From Corallococcus macrosporus (GTDB lineage Bacteria > Myxococcota > Myxococcia > Myxococcales > Myxococcaceae), in contig NZ_JAFIMU010000006.1 of assembly GCF_017302985.1 (NCBI RefSeq), forward strand, positions 124,001 through 188,000: a stretch of DNA of 64,000 bases, in the 5' to 3' direction. The number at the start of each line of letters is the position of its first letter. Positions within the stretch are counted from its first letter, which is position 1. The notes beneath the pieces are model-generated. The model saw only the letters and a list, made by a program, of their open reading frames with translations, made no database searches and had not been told where the DNA came from. Shown in pieces: positions 38,701 to 48,300 of this stretch. The position numbers and the translations under genes are program-made.

Positions 38701-41112
38701 ATGACGGTTCGAAAAGACGCCAACCGCCTCGCGCTGCGCACGGCACGCAGTATCGTCGACGCGGCAGCGGATCTGCGGTTCGAAGTCGAGGGCAATGCCA
38801 TCGACATCCAGATCGAGCGCCTGCCCCCTCCGCCCTTCCCAACGCTGAGTGCAGAGGGGCAAGAGGTGCTGGATGCGTCCACCGACGGCCCCTGGCCGGG
38901 CGCGGTCCAGGTCAAGTGCTCCTGGAAGGAAGGTTCGCGAACGCTCCTCGTCCAGGCGGACTACTCACGGCCCGCCAACGAGCATCACCACTATGTCGCG
39001 ATCCGGGTCAGTCTCATGGAGCGGACAAGGGACCTTGTCTGGCTCAACCTGTGCAGCCGATTCCTCGAAGCGGAGGACGGCGAGGAGCTTGCCTTCGTCG
39101 CGAGCGCCACCATCTACAAGCGCAAGGAATACGTTGAAAAGGGAGACCACGCGGCCCTGAAGGCGGTGGTGAGCAGGTCCGGACTCCCATTGCTCTCCAG
39201 AGCCCGTGTGGAGGTATTCCGCTCCGAGGTGCCCACCGCGGAGGTGCGTCCCAGCCCGGCTGAAGCCTTCCGGCGGCTTGTCCACCTCGCGCTGCTCAAG
39301 CTCCCCTTCCTGATGCGCATGGACGATGACGCTTCGGAGGGAAATATGCCGTTTCGAATCCCTGACTCGGCAGCTGATGACAGCGAAGCGGCGGACGAAG
39401 CTCCACCCACCGATAAGTTCGCGGGCCTCTTCCCGCTCCCGGGCGGTGTTCGCCAATACAAGGCGACCCTCGACGAACTGCTGGAATGGCTCGCCGTCCA
39501 GCCACGTAGCGTGAAGGAGTTCGAGCGCAATCTTCTGGAGCGCTATGAGGTGTCGGGCGAATCCGCTCGGGTGGGCTACCGGCGGCTGCTGACGAACCTG
39601 CGCTTCGCGACTGAGCTCGGAGGAAAGCTCGACCTCACCAGCAGGGGCGAGGAATACCGCGCTTCGGGTGATGCGCTGCTCCTCTTCGACCGGCTCCATG
39701 AGGCCTACCAGGGTATGCTGGCGACCCTTGTCATCGTGGAGTTTGGCTGGGGCACCCGGACGGACGAGGTGCAGTGGCAGCTCGAAAGGCTGCTCGATGT
39801 GTATTGGAAGTCCTCGAACCAGACGAATTTCCGACGGAATTGGCTGCTTTCGCTCGGGCTCACAGACCGCACACCCAACGGTGACGTGATCACCGCTCGG
39901 GGCAGAGAGGCGCTGAAGCGGCATTCCGATGAAGCCGCCCAGCTCAACGCCCAGCTCTCGGACATTCATGAGGAGGCGGCGGAAAAGGATCTAACGGACC
40001 GAGAAATGGTGGGAATGGAACCTGACGCAGAGGCGCCATCCCGCCGACGCAAGGTGCGGCAAGAGCCGCTGGCGGAGGACGTCCCGCAGTCCGCCTCCAG
40101 TCCCAAGGCTGACGTCGTCGCGCCGGCGGGTTGGCTCGCGGACCGGCTGGACCTCGCGACGGCCCTCGTACAGCCGCACATCGGCGCCCTGGAGCTTCCA
40201 CCTGGGGTGCTGGACCGCGTCTGCGCGGCGCTCTCCTCCGGAAAGCATCTGCTGCTCGTAGGCCCGCCCGGGACGGGCAAGACGGAGCTGGCACACGCGC
40301 TGGCCAGGGCCGCCAGTTCGGAGGGCTATTGCCACGGCATCTTCGAAGCCACCGCCTCCGCGGACTGGACGACCTACGAGACCATCGGTGGTTATGCGCT
40401 GGAGCGTGATCAGTCCCTGCGCTTCCGTCCGGGGGCATTCCTCCGCGCGGTCGAGAGCTGGCAGTGGCTGCTCGTGGATGAATTGAACCGCGCTGACGTG
40501 GACAAGGCCTTTGGCGAGCTGATGACCGTGCTCTCGGGCAAGGGAACCGATACTCCGTTCGAGTTGGAGGGAGGGCGTCGCGTGTCCATCGGCTTCGACA
40601 GCGACCGCTCACACCGGGTCTCCCGCACGTTCCGCGTCATCGCGACGATGAATACCTGGGACAAGACCTCGCTCTTCCGCCTCTCGTACGCGGTGCAGCG
40701 TCGCTTCGCCATCGTCCACCTGGGCCTCCCCGAGGATGCGGCGTACGCCCGGCTCGTCTCCCACGCGGCACTCGGTCCGGGGCCTGACTCGCCCCTGGAC
40801 GAGGCCGCGGTGCGCCGGCTCACGCGGCTGTTCCAGCGCAAAGGGTTGCTCGAGCACCGCGACATCGGGCCCGCTGTAGCACTCGACATCGTCCGCTACA
40901 TGCGCCGGCGCTCGGCTTCAGGTGACGCGCTCGCGGAAGCGCTGGGGATGTTCCTCCTTCCCCAGCTCGAAGGACTCGACGTGGAGCGAGCACGCAAGGT
41001 GGACGTGCTCTTCCGCGAGGCGCTCACGGGCTGGACATCGGATGCGGCACTCATGGAGCTGCGTGAGCGTTGCGCGGACCTCTGGCCTCCCGACTACCTC
41101 GGCGAGGACTGA
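38701..41112 (+). CDS. McrB-like AAA+ NTPase with a long novel N-terminus
   Basis: An 803-residue protein. The C-terminal AAA+ motor resembles McrB/dynein-type ATPases: Walker A GPPGTGKT (521-528), Walker B WLLVDELNR (Asp593, Glu594) and the sensor-1 ATMNTWD (Asn651). The ~500-residue N-terminus is unlike known McrB DNA-binding domains by eye. Its first ~200 residues are a beta-rich domain, and residues about 255-430 look like two winged helices, perhaps target recognition. The next gene, 2 bases downstream, encodes a PD-(D/E)XK nuclease, giving an McrBC-like restriction pair. Whether the motor uses GTP or ATP is unknown. Confidence 0.82.
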   Translation: MTVRKDANRLALRTARSIVDAAADLRFEVEGNAIDIQIERLPPPPFPTLSAEGQEVLDASTDGPWPGAVQVKCSWKEGSRTLLVQADYSRPANEHHHYVAIRVSLMERTRDLVWLNLCSRFLEAEDGEELAFVASATIYKRKEYVEKGDHAALKAVVSRSGLPLLSRARVEVFRSEVPTAEVRPSPAEAFRRLVHLALLKLPFLMRMDDDASEGNMPFRIPDSAADDSEAADEAPPTDKFAGLFPLPGGVRQYKATLDELLEWLAVQPRSVKEFERNLLERYEVSGESARVGYRRLLTNLRFATELGGKLDLTSRGEEYRASGDALLLFDRLHEAYQGMLATLVIVEFGWGTRTDEVQWQLERLLDVYWKSSNQTNFRRNWLLSLGLTDRTPNGDVITARGREALKRHSDEAAQLNAQLSDIHEEAAEKDLTDREMVGMEPDAEAPSRRRKVRQEPLAEDVPQSASSPKADVVAPAGWLADRLDLATALVQPHIGALELPPGVLDRVCAALSSGKHLLLVGPPGTGKTELAHALARAASSEGYCHGIFEATASADWTTYETIGGYALERDQSLRFRPGAFLRAVESWQWLLVDELNRADVDKAFGELMTVLSGKGTDTPFELEGGRRVSIGFDSDRSHRVSRTFRVIATMNTWDKTSLFRLSYAVQRRFAIVHLGLPEDAAYARLVSHAALGPGPDSPLDEAAVRRLTRLFQRKGLLEHRDIGPAVALDIVRYMRRRSASGDALAEALGMFLLPQLEGLDVERARKVDVLFREALTGWTSDAALMELRERCADLWPPDYLGED

Positions 41113-41114
41113 AC

Positions 41115-42341
41115 ATGGGGACGGCGTGGGAGGAGTTCCTCCGGGGGCACTTCCCTGGCTACCTGCTGCCCGAGTCGCAGCGGCAGCGCATTGATGCGGC
41201 CGACGCCGCGCGTTTCCTGGAGCGGCTGACGGGCAGGCCTCAGCAGCTCCGCCTCCTGCTTACCGCGAGCTTGCTGGCGGCCAACATGGACGCGCTGCGA
41301 GAGCTGGCGCTGGAGCAGCTTCCCCAGCTCATCCGGACCCTCACGGCCCGCACCGAGGTGCACCCGAGGCTTTGGGAGGGTGGCTATCAAGGGCGCCTGG
41401 ATGTGCGCGCGACCCTGGCCCGCCACCTCGCTGGCGAACCAACACGCTTCGTCACGCGTGCCCGGCGTCGACGCTTCGACCTTCCGGAACAGGTGCTCGT
41501 GCGCGCCACCGTGAAGCGACTCATCGACGTCCTCGCCGAGCTGCGCGCGGCCAGGATTACAGAGTCCTACGGTTGGAGCGCGGACGCGAGCGACTGTGAG
41601 GCCCGACTCCGCCACCTGCTGGAGTCCACCGTCCTGCGAGAAGTGCCTCAGGAGCGTCCCGGCGCGTTCCATCTGCGTGCCGCGGAGCTGGCCCGCCACC
41701 CCTGTTATGGGCTCGCCCGGTGGTGGCACCTGCAGTTGGAGCAGCTGAGAACAGAAGACCCTGTGCGGCTGGCGCGCATCCTCTCCGAGGGCGCGCTCAG
41801 CCCGATGAACGACTACACGCGCTTCGAGCTCGCCGTGGCCATCCGGCTCCTCCAGTGTCTGGAGGCACGGCTGGAGGTGCGTCAGCCCGGGCGCTGGACG
41901 TTGCAACGAACGCTCGTGATGCATGGCAGGACGGAACTCGCCGTCCTCGTGCGCGACGATGGCGCCCGGGTGCGGCTCTTCTACAACCAGGCGGTCCTGG
42001 GACCGGGAGCGGTGGAAGCGGGCTCGCGTCACTATCTCGGCCACAACGGACGGATGCGACCCGACCTCACGCTGAAGGTGTCACTGCCCGGCGGGAAGGA
42101 GCGCGGTGCCGTCGTGGAGATCAAGCACTCGGCGGAGCCGGGCACCCTGCTGGCCGGCTTCCATGAGGCGAACCTCTATCGACTCGAGTATGCGACGTGG
42201 ATGAGCGGATGGCCGCAGGCCGTGCTGGTCGCGTCCGGCACCGTGGCCGGAGTTCCACGACGAGAGGATGACGTCATTGCCGTCGACTGGGCACGCTGGG
42301 TCCCGGACGACGTGGTCGATGGATTCCTCGACGGCCTCTGA
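41115..42341 (+). CDS. PD-(D/E)XK nuclease partner of the McrB-like protein (McrC-like)
   Basis: A 408-residue protein. The C-terminal third carries a PD-(D/E)XK nuclease signature: Asp317 (MRPDLTL), then Glu335 and Lys337 (VVEIKH). The N-terminal ~270 residues are helical and rich in Arg/Leu, with a DUF2357/McrC-like feel (LRLLLTASLLAANMDALREL), probably the interface to the motor. It starts 2 bases after the McrB-like gene, so the pair is an operon. By analogy to McrBC it should cleave modified or foreign DNA; target unknown. Confidence 0.8.
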   Translation: MGTAWEEFLRGHFPGYLLPESQRQRIDAADAARFLERLTGRPQQLRLLLTASLLAANMDALRELALEQLPQLIRTLTARTEVHPRLWEGGYQGRLDVRATLARHLAGEPTRFVTRARRRRFDLPEQVLVRATVKRLIDVLAELRAARITESYGWSADASDCEARLRHLLESTVLREVPQERPGAFHLRAAELARHPCYGLARWWHLQLEQLRTEDPVRLARILSEGALSPMNDYTRFELAVAIRLLQCLEARLEVRQPGRWTLQRTLVMHGRTELAVLVRDDGARVRLFYNQAVLGPGAVEAGSRHYLGHNGRMRPDLTLKVSLPGGKERGAVVEIKHSAEPGTLLAGFHEANLYRLEYATWMSGWPQAVLVASGTVAGVPRREDDVIAVDWARWVPDDVVDGFLDGL

Positions 42342-42369
42342 GGTTTCGGGGGCTCTCCCCTCCAGCCTC

Positions 42370-43002
42370 TCAGGCCCACTCCGTCAGGCCCTCGCGCTGG
42401 TACAGGGTCGCGAACGAGGGCCGGGCCTTCAATTGGGTGGCGACCTCGGCCAGGTGCGGCCATGCCGTGGCGGGCTTCGGCATGTTGCGGGACCAGCGCA
42501 TCAGCATGACGAGGTAGAAGTCCGCGACGCTGAGCGTCTTCCCCAGCAGGAACGGGCCATTCGCGGCGAGGTGCGCATCCAGCACCTGCCACGCGCGGTC
42601 GATGCGGCCCGCGACGGTGGCGCGCACGGCCTCGGCATGGGCCTCTCCCGCGGGCTCGTGGGGGTACCACCACTGACGGAACAGCGGCTGCACCATGTTC
42701 GCCAGGTGGAACATCCACTGGTGGTAGTCCATGCGCGCCGTGCTTCCCGGCGCGGGAGCCAGGCCCACCTCCGGATGGCGATCCGCGAGGGACATCACCA
42801 GGGCCGCGGCCTCGAAGTGCGGCTTGCCGTCAATCAGCAGCGTCGGCACGACGCCATTCGGGTTGAGCGCCAGGTACTCGGGGCGCTTCTGCTGGCCGGC
42901 GCCGGTGTCGACGCGTTCCAGGGTGTGCGGCTGGCCAAGTTCGATCAGGACCCAGTGCACCAGCATGCTGGCGGCACCCGGCGAATAGTAGAGCGTGTAC
43001 AT
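42370..43002 (-). CDS. Glutathione S-transferase family protein
   Basis: A 210-residue GST. The N-terminus MYTLYYSPGAASMLVHWVL, the PNGVVPTLLIDG glutathione-binding loop with the following EAAALVMSLADRH, and the C-terminal LSVADFYLVMLMRW define the family. The PGAAS start resembles bacterial beta-class-type GSTs. The start at 43002 has GGAGCC upstream. It converges on the McrC-like gene (28-base gap). Together with the GST at 37961 it brackets the McrBC-like pair. Substrate unknown. Confidence 0.92.
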   Translation of the reverse strand: MYTLYYSPGAASMLVHWVLIELGQPHTLERVDTGAGQQKRPEYLALNPNGVVPTLLIDGKPHFEAAALVMSLADRHPEVGLAPAPGSTARMDYHQWMFHLANMVQPLFRQWWYPHEPAGEAHAEAVRATVAGRIDRAWQVLDAHLAANGPFLLGKTLSVADFYLVMLMRWSRNMPKPATAWPHLAEVATQLKARPSFATLYQREGLTEWA

Positions 43003-43645
43003 GGGGGCTCCGTGCAAACGGGTTATGAGGTGCGGCATCGCTATCAGGGATGCAGGTCCTGGAGGAACTCTTCCTCCTGTCTTCCAGCACACGCCAGGAG
43101 AGGCTCCCGCAGGCGCCAGCCATACCGTCATTACGACGCGACGGTCTTGGGGCCGCCCCGCATCTCGAAGACCTGGCCGCACCCTTGGCGTGCGACGACT
43201 CGCGCCACGAGACCGAGGGTAGGATGCATGATGCCCTGTAAGCGGGCTGGTGAAGAGGGGCCGCTCAGCGCTGCTGTGGAGGGTACCGCGCGGGCTGTGC
43301 GCTGGGCTTGCGACACAGGCCATGCCGCTGCGTGGGGCATATGCCGGCCCCTGCAGCCCCCCAGGCGGCAGGCCGCAGCCGCGCGGGCCTCCAACCCGTT
43401 TGCGCAGCAGATGTGGCGTGCTCGCGACATGGCCCCCGCGACACAAGGGATGCGGCCACCCTCTGTAGAACGCTCCGAACGGGGCTCGCGGCTGCGAACA
43501 GAGAACCAGTGCATCGCCTCTTTGCAAGAGTTCCCGAGCCCCATTGGCCTACCCACAACCACATCACCACCCTACCCCAGAAGAAGCATGTCAGACCATC
43601 TCGTTAGGTTGTTTAGCGCTCGTACGCACATCAAGGGAGCCGACG
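43003..43645. other. Gene-free region with repeat copy 1
   Basis: A 643-bp stretch without a recognisable gene between the GST and the A/T-richer cassette. It contains the first copy of an imperfect direct repeat (about 43214-43400; listed separately) and, near 43540-43645, a more A/T-rich leader that probably holds the cassette promoter. The antisense frames here show no protein family and look like shadows. Confidence 0.5.
43214..43400 (+). repeat. Direct repeat copy 1 flanking the two-gene cassette
   Basis: Aligns with 45062-45235 in the same orientation, with one 12-base gap and scattered substitutions. Matching blocks in order: GAG-N2-TAGGA-N-GCATG, GCCCTG, CTGGTGA, GCGCGGG-TGTG, GACACAGGCC-TGCCG, TGGGGCA and CAGGCGGCAGGCCGCAG. 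The two copies bracket about 1.66 kb containing the PD-(D/E)XK-like and ParB-like genes. Confidence 0.6.
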
Positions 43646-44422
43646 ATGGGAGACTTGACGAATGCTGCATCAGGGGAAGGACGAGGGATTGGAGGGCTAT
43701 CGCGTAGCCAGTTCGCGGCGCGAGTAGCAAAACATAAAGAAGCGTTGCTTGCTGCTATGGGCTACCTGGGCCACCAGCACGTTACCGAATACGAACGGCA
43801 GACCTTAGCCGAACTGGAGAAGCAGACCCTCTTGATAGCGCGCTGCTTCGTCGACACCTGGCCAAAGAAAGAGAAGCCTCATCCCATCGACGTTGTCGCG
43901 ATGGCAGTGCTGAAGTGCGGAAAGATAGATGCATCCCTGATTCGCCATATCTTTGGAGGATTTTCTTTAGAGTGTGACTTGACGGCCCCAGTGGCCGCAC
44001 AACTCCGGAAAGAAGGACTTCAAGTTGCCCGGGAGGTCGTGGTGCATGATAGCCGTGCAGACCTTATTGGTTTTGGCCGGCTTTTTATCGAGCGCAGCAT
44101 AATTGCCGTTGAACTGAAGAACGCACCAGAGGAGTGCACACGTCTTGCTGGCCAAGTGGCAGATTATCGGCGTGCCACTGATTCCGTTCGCGTGATCATG
44201 TCTCCGGAATGCCTTGCGCGCATTTCGCTCGTTCGCGGGGAGCTGACTGAGCCTTCCGCCTACGCACAGTACATCACAAAGACGGGTGCTGAGCTCTGGA
44301 CACTGGACTCAACTACGGGCGACTTCGAGCGGATCACTGGGACCGCACCGAGCGCGTATGTGTCCAAGGACTACGAATCACTCTGGACGCAACTAAACCG
44401 GACAACTGCTGCTGCCGCGTAG
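43646..44422 (+). CDS. PD-(D/E)XK-like protein of the repeat-flanked cassette
   Basis: A 258-residue protein of unknown family. The ATG at 43646 has AAGGGAG upstream; an in-frame start at 43544 is less likely. A helical N-terminus precedes a nuclease-like core: Asp139 (DSRADLIGFG), then Glu156 and Lys158 (IIAVELKNA), the order and spacing of a PD-(D/E)XK fold. A helix and strand follow (QVADYRRATDSVRVIMS). Base composition is visibly lower in GC: 44041-44100 has 31 G/C of 60. The downstream gene (63 bases away) is probably co-transcribed. A foreign, defence-related role is inferred. Confidence 0.65.
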   Translation: MGDLTNAASGEGRGIGGLSRSQFAARVAKHKEALLAAMGYLGHQHVTEYERQTLAELEKQTLLIARCFVDTWPKKEKPHPIDVVAMAVLKCGKIDASLIRHIFGGFSLECDLTAPVAAQLRKEGLQVAREVVVHDSRADLIGFGRLFIERSIIAVELKNAPEECTRLAGQVADYRRATDSVRVIMSPECLARISLVRGELTEPSAYAQYITKTGAELWTLDSTTGDFERITGTAPSAYVSKDYESLWTQLNRTTAAAA

Positions 44423-44485
44423 CTCCATCACACAAGGAAGACCTGAAGTGACCCAACCACACAACCAACACAAAGGACATACACA

Positions 44486-45004
44486 ATGATTGACCTGGAG
44501 AGCGGAAACAAATGGGATAAGCGATTAAGGCCGATTGGGGAGACCTCTTGGGAAAAGGAGCCGTTCTCTGCTTGGTGGAGCAGGCACTCAACCGAGTTTG
44601 CACACCTGGACCCGCAAGCATTGGAGCAATGGGTGCACCGACACTGGCACTACTCCCCTTTTTGTCGGTTGCCACTACATCGGCTTCGTTCAAAGAAGGA
44701 ACTCTGGTCGACAGAAAGAATCTTGAGTGACGTCTTCAACGACAACAGCAGAGAGCCCGAACATGATTTCAAGGTGCTGGCCAATGCGCCCACTGGAAAG
44801 GCAATGCTCGCGACTGGGACTTGGGACTATCCGATGCTCATTTTGAGCACTCCGAAGGGATTCAAAGACCGTCGCGGCAATCATCCAGGCGCTCGATTCC
44901 GACTGATCGAAGGACATCTCAGATTCAGATTCCTGAACGCGCTATTTCACAGAAAAGAGGGGCGACCTCTGCATGAAGTTATTATTCTTGAAATCAACCA
45001 ATAG
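44486..45004 (+). CDS. ParB/sulfiredoxin-like small protein of the cassette
   Basis: A 172-residue protein not clearly assigned to a family. The C-terminal half has the pattern of ParB/sulfiredoxin-like folds: a strand YPMLILSTPKGF, then ARFRLIEGHLRFRFLNAL, where G143-H144-L-R146 matches the G-H-x-R motif. The N-terminal half is Trp/His-rich and helical. The start follows AAGGAC. GC is low in the same way as the upstream gene. Short ParB-like proteins can be nucleases, CTPases or peptide-modifying enzymes. The fold call is an inference from a short motif. Confidence 0.55.
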   Translation: MIDLESGNKWDKRLRPIGETSWEKEPFSAWWSRHSTEFAHLDPQALEQWVHRHWHYSPFCRLPLHRLRSKKELWSTERILSDVFNDNSREPEHDFKVLANAPTGKAMLATGTWDYPMLILSTPKGFKDRRGNHPGARFRLIEGHLRFRFLNALFHRKEGRPLHEVIILEINQ

Positions 45005-45379
45005 GCATAATGCTGCTCGGCCACGAGCGTGACGGTCGACGAGGCGTCGATCAAGCATTGGCGAGAATAGGACGCATGGGGCCCTGCAGGCGGTCTGGTG
45101 ACGAAGGGCCCCCTCAGGCCAAATGCGGGGGTGACGCGCGGGTTGTGTGCCGGGCCGGGACACAGGCCGTGCCGATGATTGGGGCAATCGTCGGCACAGG
45201 CGGCAGGCCGCAGGGGCGTGGGCATCCAAGTCCCGTTGAGGGCTTGGCGCTTAACACCCGCGCGCTGGACGGCCCCTGCACTGCGGCCACCTTCGCGGCA
45301 CGGCCGACCTCCCCTCGCACGGAGCCCGTCCGTTCTTGAGATGGGAACCCGCCAGGAGCGCGACCGCGCGGCTCTCCCC
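45005..45379. other. Gene-free region with repeat copy 2
   Basis: A 375-bp stretch between the cassette and the end of the CHAT gene. It contains repeat copy 2 (45062-45235; listed separately). No gene or RNA was recognised, and the antisense frames here share only fragmentary similarity with those in the first copy. Confidence 0.5.
45062..45235 (+). repeat. Direct repeat copy 2 flanking the two-gene cassette
   Basis: Second copy of the imperfect repeat described at 43214-43400, same orientation, with one shorter gap (the run after TGGGGCA is 12 bases shorter). It could be a target-site or insertion footprint, or a dispersed repeat that merely happens to flank the cassette. Confidence 0.55.
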
Positions 45380-48300
45380 TCACAGGGCCGGGTCGAACGG
45401 CGCCACTCCGGCCGTCCGTTCCGGTATTCGCGCCACGTCGTCACCGGTGAGTCCCTGGAGGGGCGCATCCCGGCCCACGACGATGAAGGGGGCCCAGTAG
45501 TAGGGATGGGGCCGTTGCTCACGGAGTGCGCGCATGGCCTCACGCAGCGCCTCGCCCCGTCCCCGTCCCTCCAGCAGGTGGCGATAGTAGAGCCCCATCA
45601 GCCTGCTCGTCGTCCCGTCCTCCACCTTCCACAAGCTCGTCACCACCGTCTCCGCGCCCGCCACCAGGAAGGCCCGGCCCAGCCCGTACACGCCCTGCCC
45701 CAGCTGCACATCTCCCCGGCCCGTGTCGCAGGCGGACAGGACGACCAACTGTGTGCCCCACAGGTCCAACCCCGCCAGCTCCAGCGCCGTCACCAGCGCG
45801 CCGTCGGGCCTGACGCGCTCCGGGTCTCGCGTTCCGGCGAAGACGAGGCCGGAGCGCAGCAGGGGCTCCGTGGGGAGCGGCGGCGCCTCACCCAGCGCGC
45901 CGAAGTGGATGACCGCACGCGAGGCGACCGCGCCGGCTGTGTCCCCCAGGAAGAAGCCGTGCGTGGCCAGATGGAGGATGCCGGGCGTGGGCAGGTGCAA
46001 CAGCCGCTCCCGGGTGGCCTCGGGCCCCAGGAAGAGCTGGGCCTGGGGCAGGAGGCGCTGGATGGCCTCCGCCTCCTCGCGTGTCCCTGGCAAGGGCGCG
46101 GAGGGCGCCGCGGAGGGAGCGCCGAAGTCCGGGTTGGCCAGGACGACCACGGAGCCCGGAGGGGTGCGCTCCTGGGGACGTGGCAGCAGGTCCTTGCCCG
46201 AGGAGAGAGAGGTGAAGTCGAAGGCGTCCACGAGGAAGCGCTCGCCGTCGTGAAGGGCCGCGAAGGGCACCAGCGCCAGCGGGCCCTCCGGTGAGAGGAA
46301 GAGTCGGCGCTTCTCCCCCAGCAGCGGCAGCAGGGGCTGGAAGATGCGCTGGTGGAGCGCCTGTGCCGGGGCTTCGATGTCGGCGTCGCGGCGGGCCAGG
46401 GCGTCGCGGAAGCGCAACGCCTCCGCGTCGATGGGCCCGGCAGGCCCCAGGTCCACGGCCCGGGTCGTCGCGTCGGGATGGAGCACGAGCGCCAGGTAGT
46501 GCAGGCGCGGGGAACCCGGGGACACGAGCCCCGCCACCCGGGGCCGGTCGTCGTAGGCGATGAACTCGACGAGCGCGCCGTCACCGGGCAGGGCCCTGGC
46601 GACACGGTCGACCACTTCGTCGGGCGACGGAAGCGCGGTCATCGCGCGCAGGGGCGCGGAGCGGCGGGCCAGGTCGGCCTCCAGGGCATCGCCCTGCTCG
46701 GAGAGCGCCGCGAGCCGCCGCGGATAGTCCCGGGGCGACAGCGTGCCGGGCCCCTGGAGGGACAGGTGGGCCAACTGGGCGCGCAGGGCCCCCAGCCGCG
46801 CGAAGGTGGCGCGGTCCTCCTCCGCCAGGCCCTGGTAGACGGTCCGGGAGATGCTGGCGGTCTCCTCGATGGAGCGGCCCTTGCGCAGCAGGGCGGCGCT
46901 GAGCGCCAGGCGCCTGACGCGGGCGTCCCCGGGATGGGCGCGCAGCAGCGCGTAGAGCCGCTCCTCGTCCGTGCGCAGCACCTGGAGGAAGTGGATCCGG
47001 TGCGACTCGGAGAAGCCCAGGGACTCCTGACGCAGACGCTGCTCGGACAGCGCGAAGGCGTGGGTGAAGAGCGGCAAGGCCTCCTCGAGCCGATGCTGGG
47101 CCTGCCGGACCTCGGCGAGTCCATTGAGGAGGCTGACGACGCGCGGAGAGTCCTTGCCGAACGTCGCCTCCAGGAGGCCCCGTGCGCGCGCGTAACGCGC
47201 CGCCGCCCGCGCGTACCGCCCCTGAATCGCGTCAAGGCGGGCAAGCTCCTCGAGCGGAAAGGCCACGGACACGTCCTCCCGGCCCAGGGCGGCCTCCTGG
47301 ATGGACAGGGCCCGCTCCTGGAGCCGCGTGGCACTGCGGTACCGCCCCTGGGCGGCATGGAGCCCGGCCAGGTTGCTGAGCGCCAGGGCGACGCTGGGAT
47401 GGTGCGCGCCGCAGGTCCTCTCCAGGATGGCCAGCCCCCTCTGGAAGAGCGGCTCCGCGCCGGAGTAGTCCCCCTGCGCCACGTGCAGGTTGGCCAGGGG
47501 GATGAGCGCGTGGGTGAGATAGGCGTGGTCCTTGCCCAGGGCCGTCTCCCAGATGGCCAGGGCGCGCTCGAAGAGGGGCTGGGCCCGCGCATACGCCCCC
47601 TGTTCCATGGAGAGGGCGCCCAGGTGGGTGAGCGAGTCCGCGACGCGGTCATGCGCCGCGCCGAGGGTGGCTTCCCGGAGGGCCAGCGCGCGCTGGTGGA
47701 GCGGCTCGGCCTGCCCGAGCAGTCCCCGGATCTGGTCGTTGCGGCCGAGCTGGAAGAGCGACTCGGCGACCAGCGGGTGGCGCTCTCCGAGGGTGGCTTC
47801 CCGGAGGGCCAGGGCGCGCTCAAGGAGGGGTTGGGCCTGCTCGTACAGCCCCTGGCTCGCATACAGCGCCGCGAGCCGGTTGAGCACGTCGACGACATCC
47901 ACCGGGTCCTGTTCGAGGGCCGTCTCCCAGAGGCGCCGGGCACGCGCGAACAGCGGCGCGGCGCGCGCATGCCGTCCCTGCTGCCGGTGGACGACGGCCA
48001 GCCAGTAGAGCGGCTCGGCCACCAGGGGATGGTGCTCGCCGAGGGTGGCTTCGCGGAGGGCCAACGCGCGCAGGTAGAGCGGCTCGGCCCGGCGGTAGAG
48101 CATCTGCTGGTGGTAGAGGCCGGCGAGGTCGCCCAGGGTCTCCGCCACGTCCAGCGGGGCCCTGCCCGGGATGGCTTCCTGGAGGGCCAGGGCGCGCAGG
48201 TAGAGTGGCTCGGCGCGGGTGTAGTGGTCCTGGGCCAGGTAGAGGTTGGCGAGCCGGTGGAGCGGCTCGGCGACGTCCGGGTGGTGCTTGCCCAGGGCGG

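Noticed and set aside
42341-42370. Short inverted repeat between the McrC-like and GST genes
   Set aside because: Stem is only 4-5 bp with bulges, too weak to call as a terminator.
43131-43562. Minus-strand frame of 143 codons in the gap before the cassette, with weak similarity to a frame near 45.0 kb
   Set aside because: No domain, start signal or conserved reading frame across the two repeat copies; better explained by the DNA repeat itself.
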